Origin: Thermus thermophilus
GTDB lineage: Bacteria; Deinococcota; Deinococci; Deinococcales; Thermaceae
Direction of reading: 5' to 3'
NCBI RefSeq assembly: GCF_019974155.1
Contig: NZ_AP025158.1
Span: forward strand, 620,001-684,000
DNA length: 64,000 nt
The notes beneath the pieces were generated by a model, which was not told the DNA's origin, ran no database searches, and saw only the letters and a list, made by a program, of their open reading frames with translations. The position numbers and the translations under genes are program-made. Positions 9,438 through 18,874 of this stretch are shown here, piece by piece. The first letter of the stretch is position 1; every line of letters begins with the position of its first letter.

Positions 9438-10940
9438 ATGGAGCTTCCCCGCGCGTTCGGCCTCCTCCTCCACCCCACGAGCCTCCCCGGCCCCTACGGC
9501 GTGGGCGTCCTGGGCCAGGAGGCCCGGGACTTCCTGCGCTTCCTCAAGGAGGCGGGGGGGCAGTACTGGCAGGTCCTCCCCTTGGGCCCCACGGGCTACG
9601 GCGACTCCCCCTACCAGTCCTTCAGCGCCTTCGCCGGAAACCCCTACCTGGTAGACCTCAGGCCCCTCGCAAAGCGGGGCTACGTGCGCCTGGAAGACCC
9701 CGGCTTCCCCCAAGGCCGGGTGGACTACGGCCTCCTCTACGCCTGGAAGTGGCCCGCGCTTAAGGAGGCCTTCCGGGGCTTCCAGGAAAAGGCCCCCCCG
9801 GAGGAGCGGGAGGACTTCGCCGCCTTCCGGGAAAAGGAGGCCTGGTGGCTTGAGGACTACGCCCTCTTCATGGCCCTAAAGGGGGCGCACGGGGGGCTTC
9901 CCTGGAACCGGTGGCCCCTTCCCCTGAGGAAGCGGGAAGAGCAGGCCCTGAGGGAGGCGAAAAGCGCCCTGGCCGAGGAGGTGGCCTTCCACGCCTTCAC
10001 CCAGTGGCTCTTCTTCCGCCAGTGGGGGGCCCTGAAGGCGGAGGCCGAGGCGTTGGGCATCCGGATCCTCGGGGACATGCCCATCTTCGTGGCCGAGGAC
10101 TCCGCCGAGGTCTGGGCCCACCCCGAGTGGTTTCACCTGGACGAGGAGGGCCGCCCCACGGTGGTGGCCGGGGTGCCCCCCGACTACTTCTCGGAGACGG
10201 GCCAGCGCTGGGGCAACCCCCTCTACCGCTGGGACGTCCTGGAGCGGGAGGGGTTTTCCTTCTGGATCCGCCGCCTGGAAAAGGCCCTGGAGCTCTTCCA
10301 CCTGGTGCGCATAGACCACTTCCGCGGCTTTGAGGCCTACTGGGAGATCCCCGCAAGCTGCCCCACGGCGGTGGAGGGGCGTTGGGTCAAGGCCCCGGGG
10401 GAGAAGCTTTTCCAGAAGATCCAGGAAACTTTCGGCCAGGTGCCCATCCTGGCCGAGGACCTGGGGGTCATCACCCCTGAGGTGGAGGCCTTGCGCGACC
10501 GCTTCGGCCTTCCCGGGATGAAGGTCCTCCAGTTCGCCTTTGACGACGGGATGGAAAACCCCTTCCTCCCCCACAACTACCCTTCCCACGGCCGGGTGGT
10601 GGTCTACACCGGCACCCACGATAACGACACCACCCTGGGCTGGTACCGCACGGCCACCCCCCACGAGAAGGCCTTCATGGCGCGCTATTTGGCGGACTGG
10701 GGGATTTTCTTCCGGGAAGAGGAGGAGGTGCCCTGGGCCCTGATGCGCCTGGGGATGAAGTCCGTGGCCCGGCTCGCCGTCTACCCGGTGCAGGACGTCC
10801 TGGCCTTGGGCAGCGAGGCCCGGATGAACTACCCGGGAAGGCCCTCGGGCAACTGGGCCTGGCGGCTCCTTCCGGGAGAGCTTTCCCCGGAGCACGGGGA
10901 AAGGCTTAGGGCCATGGCCGAGGCCACGGAACGGCTCTAG
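9438..10940 (+). CDS. malQ: 4-alpha-glucanotransferase (amylomaltase)
   Basis: GH77 amylomaltase, 500 aa, which transfers alpha-1,4-glucan chains between maltodextrins and can make large cycloamyloses. Family hallmarks are all present: FGLLLHPTSLPGPYG start, the QVLPLGPTGYGDSPYQSFSAFAGNPYL block, the nucleophile Asp in VRIDHFRGFEAYWE, the acid/base Glu in ILAEDLGVITPEVE, and the third acid in YTGTHDNDTTLGW. Length and sequence match the well-studied Thermus enzyme. It appears to be leaderless (see the -10 at 9426). The stop codon is shared tail-to-tail with dnaG through a CTAG. Confidence 0.97.
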   Translation: MELPRAFGLLLHPTSLPGPYGVGVLGQEARDFLRFLKEAGGQYWQVLPLGPTGYGDSPYQSFSAFAGNPYLVDLRPLAKRGYVRLEDPGFPQGRVDYGLLYAWKWPALKEAFRGFQEKAPPEEREDFAAFREKEAWWLEDYALFMALKGAHGGLPWNRWPLPLRKREEQALREAKSALAEEVAFHAFTQWLFFRQWGALKAEAEALGIRILGDMPIFVAEDSAEVWAHPEWFHLDEEGRPTVVAGVPPDYFSETGQRWGNPLYRWDVLEREGFSFWIRRLEKALELFHLVRIDHFRGFEAYWEIPASCPTAVEGRWVKAPGEKLFQKIQETFGQVPILAEDLGVITPEVEALRDRFGLPGMKVLQFAFDDGMENPFLPHNYPSHGRVVVYTGTHDNDTTLGWYRTATPHEKAFMARYLADWGIFFREEEEVPWALMRLGMKSVARLAVYPVQDVLALGSEARMNYPGRPSGNWAWRLLPGELSPEHGERLRAMAEATERL

Positions 10941-12709
10941 GCGAACCAGCCCGAAGGAGGGGGGCGCCGCTTGTAGAGGCGGCGCTCCGCCTCTATGGCC
11001 GCCCGGATCTCCTGGTACTCCTTGAGGAGGCGCTCCAGGGTGGGGGGGTCGGGGTTTTGGGCGAGGGCCGCCTTGACCTTGGCGAGCCGCTCCTGGAGGT
11101 AGGCTTCCCGCAAACGGGCCAGGGTGTGGTCCAGCTTCTCCTGGAGCCTGGGGTCCTCCCCCCGGGGCGCGAGGAGCAGGCGCTCAAAGAGCCTTCCTCC
11201 TTCCTCCCGCTGGCTTAGGACGCGGCGGAGGTGGTCCCGCCGGGGCTCCCTCCGGGCCAGGGCGAGGAAGTCCCCGAGGAAGGAACCCTCCGGGGGCCAG
11301 ACCTGGGTCTCCACGTGGTCCACGAGCTCCAGGAAGCGTTCCTCCGGGGCGGAGAGGAGGAGGGCGATGGCGTCCAGCTCCAAAAGGAGGGTCTTGTTGC
11401 CAGGGGTGGGGGGTGGGGGCGGTGGGGGAGGGGCGGGCCGCCCCCGGGTCCTAAGGCTCGCCAGGTAGTCCTCGAGGCTCTTGGGGGAAAGGCCCAGGCG
11501 CTCCACCACCAGGGCCTTGAGCCGTTCGGCCACGGGGTCAAAGGGCTCCGGGGAGAGCATCCTGGGGGTGAGGGCCTCGAGGACCTTCCGCTTGTGCTCG
11601 GGCCGGGAGAGGTCCAGGCCCCGGCTCGCCTCCTCAAAGCGAAAGGCCACCTCCGGGAGGGCCTCCTCCAGGGCCTTCTGGAAGAGGGCCCTTCCCTCGG
11701 GGTGGAGGAGGAGCTCCCCCGGGTCCTTGGCGGGGAGGCGGACGGCGTAGAAGAGGAACCTGGGGGCGAGCTCCAGGTTCAGGCTCTGCAAGGTGGCCTT
11801 CTGCCCGGCCTCGTCGGCGTCAAAGGCCAGGTAGACCTCCAAGACCCCCGCCTTCTTGAGGAGGAGGGCCTGCCCCTCGGAGAGGCCCGAGCCCAGCACG
11901 GCCACCGTCTCCGGGAAGCCCAGCTGGTGCAGGGCGATGGCGTCAAAGAGCCCCTCCACCACGATGGCCCGGCCTTCCCTCAAGGCGGGCCGGGCCTCGG
12001 GGTAGGCGAAGAGGACCTCCTGCTTGCGGAAAAGGGGGGTTTCGGGGGTGTTCAGGTACTTGGGCCCGTCCTCCCCCAGGGCCCTCCCGGTGAAGGCCAC
12101 GATGCGCCCGAAGGCGTCCTTGATGGGGAAGGTGATGCGGTGGCGGAAGCGGTCAAAGATGCGCCCCTGCCGCTCCGCCAGCACCCCGGCCCGCACGCCC
12201 TCCTCCGGGGCCACCCCGTGCCGGGCGAGGAAGGCCACGAGCCCGTCCCCCTTGGGCGGGGCGTAACCCAGGCCGAAGCGGGCCACGCTCTCCTCCGTGA
12301 GGCCCCTCTTCCTCAGGTAGGCCAGGGCCTCGGGGTGGGCGTTGAGGTGCTCCAGGAAGTAGGTTTGGGCCAGGGCCAGGACCTCGAGGAGCTCCCGGCG
12401 CCTTTCCGGGGCCTTCCGCCGGGGAAGCTCCACCCCCGCCTCCTCCGCGAGCCTTTCCAAGGCCTCGGGGAAGTCCAGCCCCTCCGCCCTTTGGACGAAG
12501 GCGAAGAGGTCGCCCCCGGCCTTGCACCCGAAGCAGTAGAAGAGGCCCTTCTCCTCGTCCACGTAGAAGGAGGGGGTCTTCTCCTGGTGGAAGGGGCAGA
12601 GGCCCTTCCAGCGGCCGCGGCCCGCCGGCTTCAGGGCCACGTAGCGGGAGACCACCTCCCGCAAGGAGAGGCGGGACTTGATCAGCTCCACCGCCTGGCC
12701 CGCGTCCAT
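10937..12709 (-). CDS. dnaG: DNA primase
   Basis: DnaG (590 aa) synthesises RNA primers at the fork. The N-terminal CHC2 zinc finger has C38, H41, C59 and C62. The TOPRIM core follows with VVEGLFDAIALHQ (motif Glu) and YLAFDADEAGQKA (DxD-like acidic cluster) around residues 250-310. A proline-rich linker (PPPPPPPTPG, about residue 432) separates the catalytic core from the C-terminal helicase-binding domain. It starts at ATG 12709, 28 nt inside the 3' end of the upstream cyclase-AAA gene. The usual rpsU-dnaG-rpoD arrangement is absent here. Confidence 0.96.
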   Translation of the reverse strand: MDAGQAVELIKSRLSLREVVSRYVALKPAGRGRWKGLCPFHQEKTPSFYVDEEKGLFYCFGCKAGGDLFAFVQRAEGLDFPEALERLAEEAGVELPRRKAPERRRELLEVLALAQTYFLEHLNAHPEALAYLRKRGLTEESVARFGLGYAPPKGDGLVAFLARHGVAPEEGVRAGVLAERQGRIFDRFRHRITFPIKDAFGRIVAFTGRALGEDGPKYLNTPETPLFRKQEVLFAYPEARPALREGRAIVVEGLFDAIALHQLGFPETVAVLGSGLSEGQALLLKKAGVLEVYLAFDADEAGQKATLQSLNLELAPRFLFYAVRLPAKDPGELLLHPEGRALFQKALEEALPEVAFRFEEASRGLDLSRPEHKRKVLEALTPRMLSPEPFDPVAERLKALVVERLGLSPKSLEDYLASLRTRGRPAPPPPPPPPTPGNKTLLLELDAIALLLSAPEERFLELVDHVETQVWPPEGSFLGDFLALARREPRRDHLRRVLSQREEGGRLFERLLLAPRGEDPRLQEKLDHTLARLREAYLQERLAKVKAALAQNPDPPTLERLLKEYQEIRAAIEAERRLYKRRPPPSGWFA

Positions 12710-15291
12710 GCCGCCCCCCTACGCCAAAGCCTCCTGACCCACCTCCCCAGGATACCGTACCCCTCCAGGTCCTCGGCGGCTTCCTGGCCCTGGAGGGCGG
12801 CCTTCCAGGCGCGGGTGAGGGGGAGGGAGGGGGTGAAGCCCAAAAGGTGGTCCACCCGCTCCCCCGTTTCCAGAAGGAGCTGGGCTCGGAGGAGGCGGGC
12901 CACCTCCAGGTGGACGAGGAAGCCCGTTTTGTGGGTGTGGTAGAGGAGGTGTTGGGAGAGGGCCTGGGCTTTCCGCGGCGCCTTGGGCCAGAGGTAGAGG
13001 GCCAGGGAGGAGAGGGCGAGGTGGTGGAGGTAAGGGTTGGGCAGGCGCCGGGCCTCCTTGAGGACCTCCTTGAAGAGGGGCACCGGGTCCTCCCCCCGCC
13101 GCCAGCGGCGGTGGGCCAGGGCCAGAAGGGCGAGGCCCCGGCCGTCCGGGTGGGCCAGGGCCTCCCGGAAGAGGGCCTCGGGGAAGCGGTCCTTTAGGGT
13201 CCAGGCGCCGAGGAGGGCGGCGGCCATCCAGGGGTGGGGGGTCTTGGCGTAAAGCCCTTCCCCCTCCTCCAGGGCCTGGGCCAGCCTCCCCGTCTCCAGG
13301 AGGAGGCGGAGGCGGGCGGCGCCGAAGCGGGCCCGGGCCTCGAGGCCCTCGGGGAGGGGGCCCTCGAGGAGGGGCTCGGCCTCCGCGTGCCGCCCCAGGT
13401 CCATGAGGAGGCCCGCCTTGAGGCTTTGGTGCTCCAGGACGGGGTCCGGGGGAAGCGCGGGGTGGGGGGGTTCGGCGAGGACCGCCAGGGCCTCCCGGGG
13501 CCGGAAGGCCCGCCAGAGGAGGCCCGCGAGGAGAAGCCGGGCCTCGGCCTGCTCCAGGGGGTAAGGCTTGAGGGCGGGGAGGAGGGCGAGGAGGGCCTCC
13601 GCCTCGGGGCGGGCGCGGAGCTCGCGGTAGCGGGCAAGCACAGCGTCCTCCCGCCTTGGCCCCGAGGCCGCTTCTTCCGCCCGGCCCAGGGAGGCGAGGG
13701 CGTCCTGGGCCTCCGCGGCCAAGGAGGCCCGCCAGCCGGGCGGGGCGAGCCCTTCCGCCTTTTGGTAGAGGGGGAGGGCCCGGTCGGGGTGGCCCTCCCG
13801 CCACAGGGCCTGGGCCTGGACGCGGAGGAGGTGGGCGGCCTCCCGGGCCTCGCCCGCCTCGGCCAGGTGGTGGGCGGCCTCCTCCAGGCGCCCCTGGGCG
13901 GCGAGAAGCCTGGCGGCGAGCCGGCGCCACTGGGTTCGCTCCTCCTCGGGGACGAGGCGCCGCGCGGCCTCGGCGAGGGGGGGCGGGACGCGCCCGTGGA
14001 CCAGAAGGCCCTCCGCCACGAGCCGTTCCCGGGAGAAGGGCCCGGCGATGGCCTCCACCACCTCGGGGGGCACCTCCCCCAGGACCCCCATGGCGAGGAG
14101 GGCGGTGCGCTCGGGGACGGGGAGGGCGTCCAAGGCGGGCTGGAGGGCGAGGAGGGGCGGGGCCTCGAGGCCCTCCAGGCCGAGGCGGGCGGGGAAGAGG
14201 GGCCTGCGGCTTTCCGCGAGCACCAGGAGGTTTTCCGGCATCTGCCCCAGGAAGCGCTCCAGGGTGCGGTCCGGGTAGTGGAGGTCCTGGAGGAGGAGGA
14301 GAAGGGGCGTCTTTAGCCCCATTAGGGCCTCCCGCCAGGCGGCGAGGATGGCCTCGTCCAGCGCGCGCTTCTCCCACGGGGGCCTGGGGGCGAGGCCGAG
14401 GCTGTAGGCCAAAGCTTCGGCCAGGCCCTCGGGGAGGTTCCGGAGGAGGGCCTCCGGGGCGCCGAAGGCCTCGGTCACCGCCCGGTAGAGGGTGGCCCGG
14501 AGGGGCATCTCGGGCCCCATGCGCTGAAGCCGCACCGTGGGGAAGGGAAGGCCCCGGGCCCGCCTTTCGCGGAAGACCTCGAGGAGAAAGCTCTTCCCGC
14601 TTCCCGCAGGCCCGTGGACCACCAGGCGCCTTTCCGTAAAAAGGCGCGCCTCCAGGGTCTGGAGGAGGGGCCTGCGGTGGGGCGGGAGGTCCAGGGCAAG
14701 CCGGACCAGGCGGTAGACAGGCACCTGGCCCATCCCCTTGACCTCCCGGCTTCCCAGAAGCGCCCCCTCCGCCCCGGGGGCGAGGCGCAGGGTGGTGGCC
14801 TCGGTGAGGACCTCCCCGGGGGCGGCGAGCTTGGAGAGGCGCTCGGCCAGGTTCACCGGGGGGCCGAGGAGGGTGGGCTCCCCGGCGTACCCGCTGCCCA
14901 AGGGCCCCCAGAGGGCCTCCCCGCTCGCCACCCCGGCCCGGGCGGGGAAGGGGGAGTGCCGGACCATGTCCCAGGCGGCGGCCAGGGCCCGCCAAGGCTC
15001 GAGGCCCTGGCTCCTGGGGGCCCCGAAGAAGACCAGGACCCCGTCCCCCAGGAAGCGGTGGACGAACCCCCCCCGGGCCCGGGCCCGGCCTGCGGCCTCC
15101 TCGAGGGCCTCCCTTAGGCGCCGGTAGGCCGGGGAAAGCCCCTGGCGGAAGGCCTCGGTGGAGTTCGCCAGGTCAAAGAAGACCACGCTCACGAACCGGG
15201 TCTCCCGGGGAAGCTTCGCCCCGAGGAGCTGGCCGCAGGCCAGGCAGTACCGGGCCTCGGGGGGGTTCTTCTGGCCGCAGGCGCAGCGCAC
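12682..15291 (-). CDS. Zinc-ribbon / class III nucleotide cyclase / AAA ATPase / TPR signalling protein
   Basis: 869-residue multidomain protein starting at GTG. Order: zinc ribbon (C3, C5, C16, C19); class III cyclase homology domain (about 30-195) with both metal aspartates (D40 in FFDLANST, D83 in LGDGVLVFFG) and the transition-state pair N147/R151 in PPVNLAER; AAA/STAND ATPase with Walker A GPAGSGKS (227-234); then a long Ala/Leu/Arg helical region resembling degenerate TPRs to the C-terminus. The architecture is that of large regulatory STAND-type proteins. Cyclase activity is plausible from the residues but unproven, and no DNA-binding domain is evident. Its end overlaps dnaG by 28 bp. 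Confidence 0.85.
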   Translation of the reverse strand: MRCACGQKNPPEARYCLACGQLLGAKLPRETRFVSVVFFDLANSTEAFRQGLSPAYRRLREALEEAAGRARARGGFVHRFLGDGVLVFFGAPRSQGLEPWRALAAAWDMVRHSPFPARAGVASGEALWGPLGSGYAGEPTLLGPPVNLAERLSKLAAPGEVLTEATTLRLAPGAEGALLGSREVKGMGQVPVYRLVRLALDLPPHRRPLLQTLEARLFTERRLVVHGPAGSGKSFLLEVFRERRARGLPFPTVRLQRMGPEMPLRATLYRAVTEAFGAPEALLRNLPEGLAEALAYSLGLAPRPPWEKRALDEAILAAWREALMGLKTPLLLLLQDLHYPDRTLERFLGQMPENLLVLAESRRPLFPARLGLEGLEAPPLLALQPALDALPVPERTALLAMGVLGEVPPEVVEAIAGPFSRERLVAEGLLVHGRVPPPLAEAARRLVPEEERTQWRRLAARLLAAQGRLEEAAHHLAEAGEAREAAHLLRVQAQALWREGHPDRALPLYQKAEGLAPPGWRASLAAEAQDALASLGRAEEAASGPRREDAVLARYRELRARPEAEALLALLPALKPYPLEQAEARLLLAGLLWRAFRPREALAVLAEPPHPALPPDPVLEHQSLKAGLLMDLGRHAEAEPLLEGPLPEGLEARARFGAARLRLLLETGRLAQALEEGEGLYAKTPHPWMAAALLGAWTLKDRFPEALFREALAHPDGRGLALLALAHRRWRRGEDPVPLFKEVLKEARRLPNPYLHHLALSSLALYLWPKAPRKAQALSQHLLYHTHKTGFLVHLEVARLLRAQLLLETGERVDHLLGFTPSLPLTRAWKAALQGQEAAEDLEGYGILGRWVRRLWRRGAAWTRARRWS

Positions 15292-15293
15292 GC

Positions 15294-15695
15294 TTACTCC
15301 CGGAAGAGCATCAGGGGGGGCCAGAGGAGGACCTCGGCCTCCTCGGGCATGGGGCCTTCCCAGTGGACCACCACGGGAAGCCCCCGGGCCAAAAGGAGGT
15401 AAAACCCCTCCTCCAGAGGACGCGCCGGGCCCACGAGGCGGTAGGCCGCCCCTTCCCGGAAGACGCCCTCCTTCCCCTGGGCCCGGGCGACCTTTCGGGC
15501 GAGGCCGTGGAAGAGGACCCGCGCTTCCCCCACCGGGGCCGGGGGCGCGCCCCGGTCCATGGCGTAGACGAACCCCGCCGGGGTCTGGACCTCGAGGAGC
15601 GGGCTCCCCCAGGGCTCGGGGTAGAGCCTCACCTCCACCCGGTGGGCGGCGAAGCGGGCCAGGAACTCCTCCGGGCTTTCCTCCACAGGCCTCAT
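15294..15695 (-). CDS. Uncharacterised 133-aa protein
   Basis: Small soluble protein (MRPVEESPEEFLARFAAHRV start) that I do not recognise. It is mixed alpha/beta in appearance, with hydrophobic strand-like segments GFYLLLARGLPVVVHW and EVLLWPPLMLF near the end, and no Cys or obvious catalytic motif. Start ATG 15695 is placed five nt after the helicase stop (TGAGGGGCATG, with GAGGGG as ribosome-binding site). The cyclase-AAA gene starts two nt after its stop. The spacing argues for a helicase - small protein - cyclase - dnaG operon. Confidence 0.75.
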   Translation of the reverse strand: MRPVEESPEEFLARFAAHRVEVRLYPEPWGSPLLEVQTPAGFVYAMDRGAPPAPVGEARVLFHGLARKVARAQGKEGVFREGAAYRLVGPARPLEEGFYLLLARGLPVVVHWEGPMPEEAEVLLWPPLMLFRE

Positions 15696-15700
15696 GCCCC

Positions 15701-17887
15701 TCAGTCTAAGGGGTGGGCCAAGGCCAGGGCGAGGGCCAGGGCCGCCTTCTTGTCCAGGTACTGGTTGCCGTTGCCGCACTTGGGGGAGAGGACGCACCGA
15801 GGGCAGCCCTCCTCGCAGGGGCAGGAGCGGAGGAGGTCCAGGGTGGCCTTGAGCCACTCGGGGAAGCGCCGGGCCGCCCGGCGGGCGTACCCTACCCCCC
15901 CGGGGTAGCCGTCGTAGATGAAGACCGTGGGCCCGCCCGGGGAGGGGAGGGGCCTGGGGTAGAAGGGGTAGGAGATCCCGCCCACGTCCTGCCGCTCCGC
16001 CAGGACGAAGAGGGGCAAGAGGCCGATCATGGCGTGCTCCAGGGCGTGGATCCCTCCGGGGATCTGGAAGGCGGGGACGGCCTCGGGCGGGTGGAACCAG
16101 AGCGCCTCCGTGGGGAAGGAGACCTCCGGCATCTCCAGGGGCACCTCCTCCAGGACGCTCCCCGTGTAGAAGCGCTTCTTCACGTACCCCACCACCCGCT
16201 CCCTCAGGACCACCCGGCCCACCCACACCCCGGGGCCCACCTCCTCCCCGGAGAGGACCTCGAGGTCCGTCTCCGCCCGGGGCTCGGTGTAGTAGTCCTC
16301 CAGGGCGGGAAGGAGCCAGACCTCGCGCCGGGCCAGGTCCACGTTGCGCACCAGGTAGCTCTCCCCCTGGTGCAGGTAGATGGCCCCGGGGTGGGCCTCC
16401 CAGTAGGCCTGCCGCTCGTCCAGGTAGCCCAACACCTCCCCGTCCGGGCCCCGCAGGGTGAAGGTGGCGCCGAGGCCCCTCAGGGTGATCTCCCGGTGGG
16501 GGTTGGGCTTCGGGGTGAAGAACCGCCCGTTCCGCTCCTTTAAGGTGGCCCGGGCCTCGGGGCAGAGGAGCTCCTCCGCCGATAGGGGCTTTTCCCGGGC
16601 CGCCGCGTGGAGGTGCAGGGGGCAGAGGACGGGGTTTTGCGGGTCCGCCACCGCCTCCTCGGGCGGGCTTTCCAGGAGGAGGGCGGGGCGGTGGAGGAAG
16701 TACTCGTCCATGGGGTCCTCCCGGGGGATGTAGACCAAGAGGGCCCGCCGTTCCCCCCGGCCCGCCCGGCCCGCCCGCTGCCAGAAGGCGGCGGTGGAAC
16801 CCGGGTAGCCCACCAGGACCACGGCGTCCAGCTCCCCGATGTCCACTCCAAGCTCCAGGGCGCTGGTGGAGACCAGGACCCGCACCCGCCCCTCCTTGAG
16901 GTCCGCCTCCAGGCGGCGGCGCTCCCGGGCCGTGTACCCCGCCCGGTAAGGCCGCACCAGGGGGTGGGCGGCGTAGCGGGCGATGAGCTCCGCCGACTTG
17001 CGGGCCCCGGCGAAGACGAGCCCCTTGAGCCCTGCCTCCGCCAGGCGCCGGGCCAGGTAGGCCGCCTCGAGGAGGGGGCTCCGCCTGCGCTCCCCCCTCC
17101 GGTCCAAGGGCTTGGGGAGGAGGACGAGGAGTTCCCGCTCCGTCCGGGCCACCTGGGCTTTGAGCTCCTCAAAGGGGAGGCCCGTGAGGGCTTCCGCGTG
17201 CTCCCGGGCGTTGGCGATGGTGGCGCTTGCGGCGAGGACCTGGGGGGAGGCCCCGTAGTGCCGGGCCAGGCGGAGGAGGCGCCTCAGGATCAGGGCCACG
17301 TGGGTGCCGAACACCCCCCGGTAGGCGTGGAGCTCGTCCAGAACCACGTAGCGGAGCCGGGCGAGGAAGGGGGCCCAGTCCGGGTGGCGGGGCAGGAGGC
17401 CGTAGTGGAGCATGTCGGGGTTGGAGAGGAGGACGAGGCCCCGCTCCCGGGCCTGCCGCCGGGTGGCGGAGGGGGTGTCCCCGTCGTAGGGGAAGACGCC
17501 CTCCACCCCCAGGACCTGGGCCATGGCCCGGAGGCGGCGGAGCTGGTCGTGGGCCAAGGCCTTGGTGGGGAAGAGGAGGAGGCTCGTGGCCCCCTCGAGG
17601 GCGGCCTGCAACACCGGGGCCTGGTAGACCAGGCTTTTCCCGGCGGCGGTGGGGTAGGCGAGGACCACGTTGGCCCCCGCCTCCACCTGCTTTAGGGCCC
17701 TTTTTTGGTGGAGGTAGGGCGTGAGGCCCAGGGCCTGGAGGACCCCGGCGAAGGCCCCCTCGTAGGGCGCGGGCCTTGGGGGGGCCTTGGGGAGGAGGCG
17801 GGCGAAGACCACCCTCCCCTTGAACTCCTCCTCCGCCTCCAGCCACTCCCGGTAGCTGGAATAGCCCCGAAGCGGCTCGGGCAGCAC
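15701..17887 (-). CDS. DEAD/DEAH-box helicase with C-terminal four-cysteine domain (MrfA/YprA-like)
   Basis: 728-residue superfamily 2 helicase. Motif I is YPTAAGKS, motif II is DELH, motif III is SATIAN, motif V/VI region is [17 protein letters not shown] and QRAGRAGRG. The C-terminal DUF1998-type domain ends with the zinc cluster [20 protein letters not shown], as in MrfA/YprA, a 3'-5' helicase linked to mitomycin C lesion repair in Bacillus. The repair role is by family analogy only. The GTG start at 17887 lies six nt after CATAAT (17899-17894, minus strand), so the mRNA should be leaderless from a promoter shared with the divergent UPF0145 gene. Confidence 0.88.
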   Translation of the reverse strand: MLPEPLRGYSSYREWLEAEEEFKGRVVFARLLPKAPPRPAPYEGAFAGVLQALGLTPYLHQKRALKQVEAGANVVLAYPTAAGKSLVYQAPVLQAALEGATSLLLFPTKALAHDQLRRLRAMAQVLGVEGVFPYDGDTPSATRRQARERGLVLLSNPDMLHYGLLPRHPDWAPFLARLRYVVLDELHAYRGVFGTHVALILRRLLRLARHYGASPQVLAASATIANAREHAEALTGLPFEELKAQVARTERELLVLLPKPLDRRGERRRSPLLEAAYLARRLAEAGLKGLVFAGARKSAELIARYAAHPLVRPYRAGYTARERRRLEADLKEGRVRVLVSTSALELGVDIGELDAVVLVGYPGSTAAFWQRAGRAGRGERRALLVYIPREDPMDEYFLHRPALLLESPPEEAVADPQNPVLCPLHLHAAAREKPLSAEELLCPEARATLKERNGRFFTPKPNPHREITLRGLGATFTLRGPDGEVLGYLDERQAYWEAHPGAIYLHQGESYLVRNVDLARREVWLLPALEDYYTEPRAETDLEVLSGEEVGPGVWVGRVVLRERVVGYVKKRFYTGSVLEEVPLEMPEVSFPTEALWFHPPEAVPAFQIPGGIHALEHAMIGLLPLFVLAERQDVGGISYPFYPRPLPSPGGPTVFIYDGYPGGVGYARRAARRFPEWLKATLDLLRSCPCEEGCPRCVLSPKCGNGNQYLDKKAALALALALAHPLD

Positions 17888-17892
17888 CCCCT

Positions 17893-17899
17893 TATTATG
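17893..17899. promoter_or_regulatory. Near-symmetric bidirectional -10 driving two leaderless genes
   Basis: The heptamer TATTATG reads TATTAT on the plus strand (17893-17898) and CATAAT on the minus strand (17899-17894), each a five-of-six match to TATAAT with the key -11A and -7T. The two start codons (ATG 17905 plus, GTG 17887 minus) each lie exactly six nt beyond their own hexamer, so both mRNAs would be leaderless. No clear -35 is seen on either side. Confidence 0.7.
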
Positions 17900-17904
17900 G
17901 GGGC

Positions 17905-18228
17905 ATGATCCTCACCACGACCTCGGAGGTGCAGGGAAGGCGGATAGAGCGGTACCTGGGCATCGTCTTCGGGGAGGCCATCGTGGGGGCCAACGTCCTG
18001 AGGGACCTCCTGGCCCAGATCCGGGACCTCGTGGGTGGGCGCAGCGGGGCGTACGAGGCGGAGCTCCGCCGGGCGCGGGAGACCGCCCTCGCCGAGATGG
18101 CCGAGGCCGCCCGCCGCCTGGGGGCGGACGCGGTGGTGGGCGTGGACCTGGACTACGAGGTCCTGGGTTCGGGGAACTCCATGCTCATGGTGACGGCGAG
18201 CGGCACCGCCGTGAAGCTCGCCCCTTAG
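17905..18228 (+). CDS. UPF0145 / YbjQ-family protein
   Basis: 107-residue cytosolic protein of the UPF0145 (DUF74, YbjQ) family. The pattern [22 protein letters not shown] at the N-terminus, the central helix with [25 protein letters not shown], and a C-terminal TASGTAV strand are diagnostic. Family members form pentameric rings; their function is unknown, though a heavy-metal-binding role has been suggested. It is leaderless from the shared -10 at 17893. It meets the HMA-like gene tail-to-tail with overlapping stop codons. Confidence 0.88.
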   Translation: MILTTTSEVQGRRIERYLGIVFGEAIVGANVLRDLLAQIRDLVGGRSGAYEAELRRARETALAEMAEAARRLGADAVVGVDLDYEVLGSGNSMLMVTASGTAVKLAP

Positions 18229-18434
18229 AGCATCCCCGCCAGGAAGCCCTCTTCCCGGATGGTGCGGATCAGGTCCATGACGGTGAGGGTCTGGGGGTCG
18301 TACTCCACCAGGACCTGGGCGGGCCCCGTGGCCTGGGCCTGGCTCACCCCTTCCAGGCCCCTCAGGGCCTTTAGGATCCGCTCCATCCCCTCGGGGGTGG
18401 GCTCCCCCCGGATGCCGATGAGCACGCGGTTCAT
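18225..18434 (-). CDS. HMA-like small protein without the metal-binding cysteines
   Basis: 69-residue protein with the betaalphabetabetaalphabeta pattern of heavy-metal-associated (HMA) domains: [32 protein letters not shown], then [24 protein letters not shown]. The CxxC metal loop is replaced by GEPTPE, so it should not bind Cu(I) in the usual way. Start ATG 18434 has AGGAGGGGT directly upstream. It sits seven nt downstream of the DUF1999 gene stop, in the same direction. The assignment is by fold pattern only. Confidence 0.65.
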   Translation of the reverse strand: MNRVLIGIRGEPTPEGMERILKALRGLEGVSQAQATGPAQVLVEYDPQTLTVMDLIRTIREEGFLAGML

Positions 18435-18441
18435 ACCCCTC

Positions 18442-18867
18442 CTATTCTAGGACGCCCCGGGTCTCGCCCCGCGCGCCCCGGCTCCCCAGAACCCGCACCG
18501 CGAGGACCAGGGGGCCGAGGGCGAAGCCCTCCGCCTTCAGGGCCTCCTCCAGCTCCTTGCGTTCGGGGTCCAGGTGGAGGGCCACCTCGTAGACCCCGGC
18601 GTCGTAGGCGCTCTTCACCACCGCCCGGAGGAGGCCCCTTAGGGCCTCCACGCTCCTTCCCTCAATCCGGGTGACGAGGACCGTGGTGGCCTCCCCTTGC
18701 CACACCGCCTGGGCCAGGGCGAAGCCCATGGGCTCCTCCCCCTCCTCGGCGAGAAAGGAGTGGCCCGTGCGGGCGAAGTGGCGGAGGGCGCCGAGGCTTA
18801 CGGGCCTCCCTCCCGCCACCAGGTTGAGCCGCTCTAGGTCCTCCTCGGTGAAGGGGCGGAAGCGCAT
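18442..18867 (-). CDS. DUF1999 / GNAT-fold acetyltransferase-like protein
   Basis: 141-residue protein beginning MRFRPFTEEDLERLNLVAG, with the GNAT-like order of an N-terminal alpha/beta segment, a central strand VLVTRIEG and a following helix SVEALRGLLRAVVKSAYDAG at the acetyl-CoA site, and a C-terminal strand LALHLDPE-like. I recognise it as the Thermus DUF1999 family, for which a structure from HB8 exists. The substrate is unknown. GATAAT (18879-18874, minus) ends six nt before the ATG, so the gene is probably leaderless. That -10 overlaps the TAA stop of the vWA gene upstream. Confidence 0.75.
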   Translation of the reverse strand: MRFRPFTEEDLERLNLVAGGRPVSLGALRHFARTGHSFLAEEGEEPMGFALAQAVWQGEATTVLVTRIEGRSVEALRGLLRAVVKSAYDAGVYEVALHLDPERKELEEALKAEGFALGPLVLAVRVLGSRGARGETRGVLE

Positions 18868-18874
18868 GGCCCCA

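Noticed and set aside
12719-14995. Very long second minus-strand frame inside the cyclase-AAA gene
   Set aside because: Composition is almost only Pro, Gly, Arg and Ala; the other frame has real domains and motifs.
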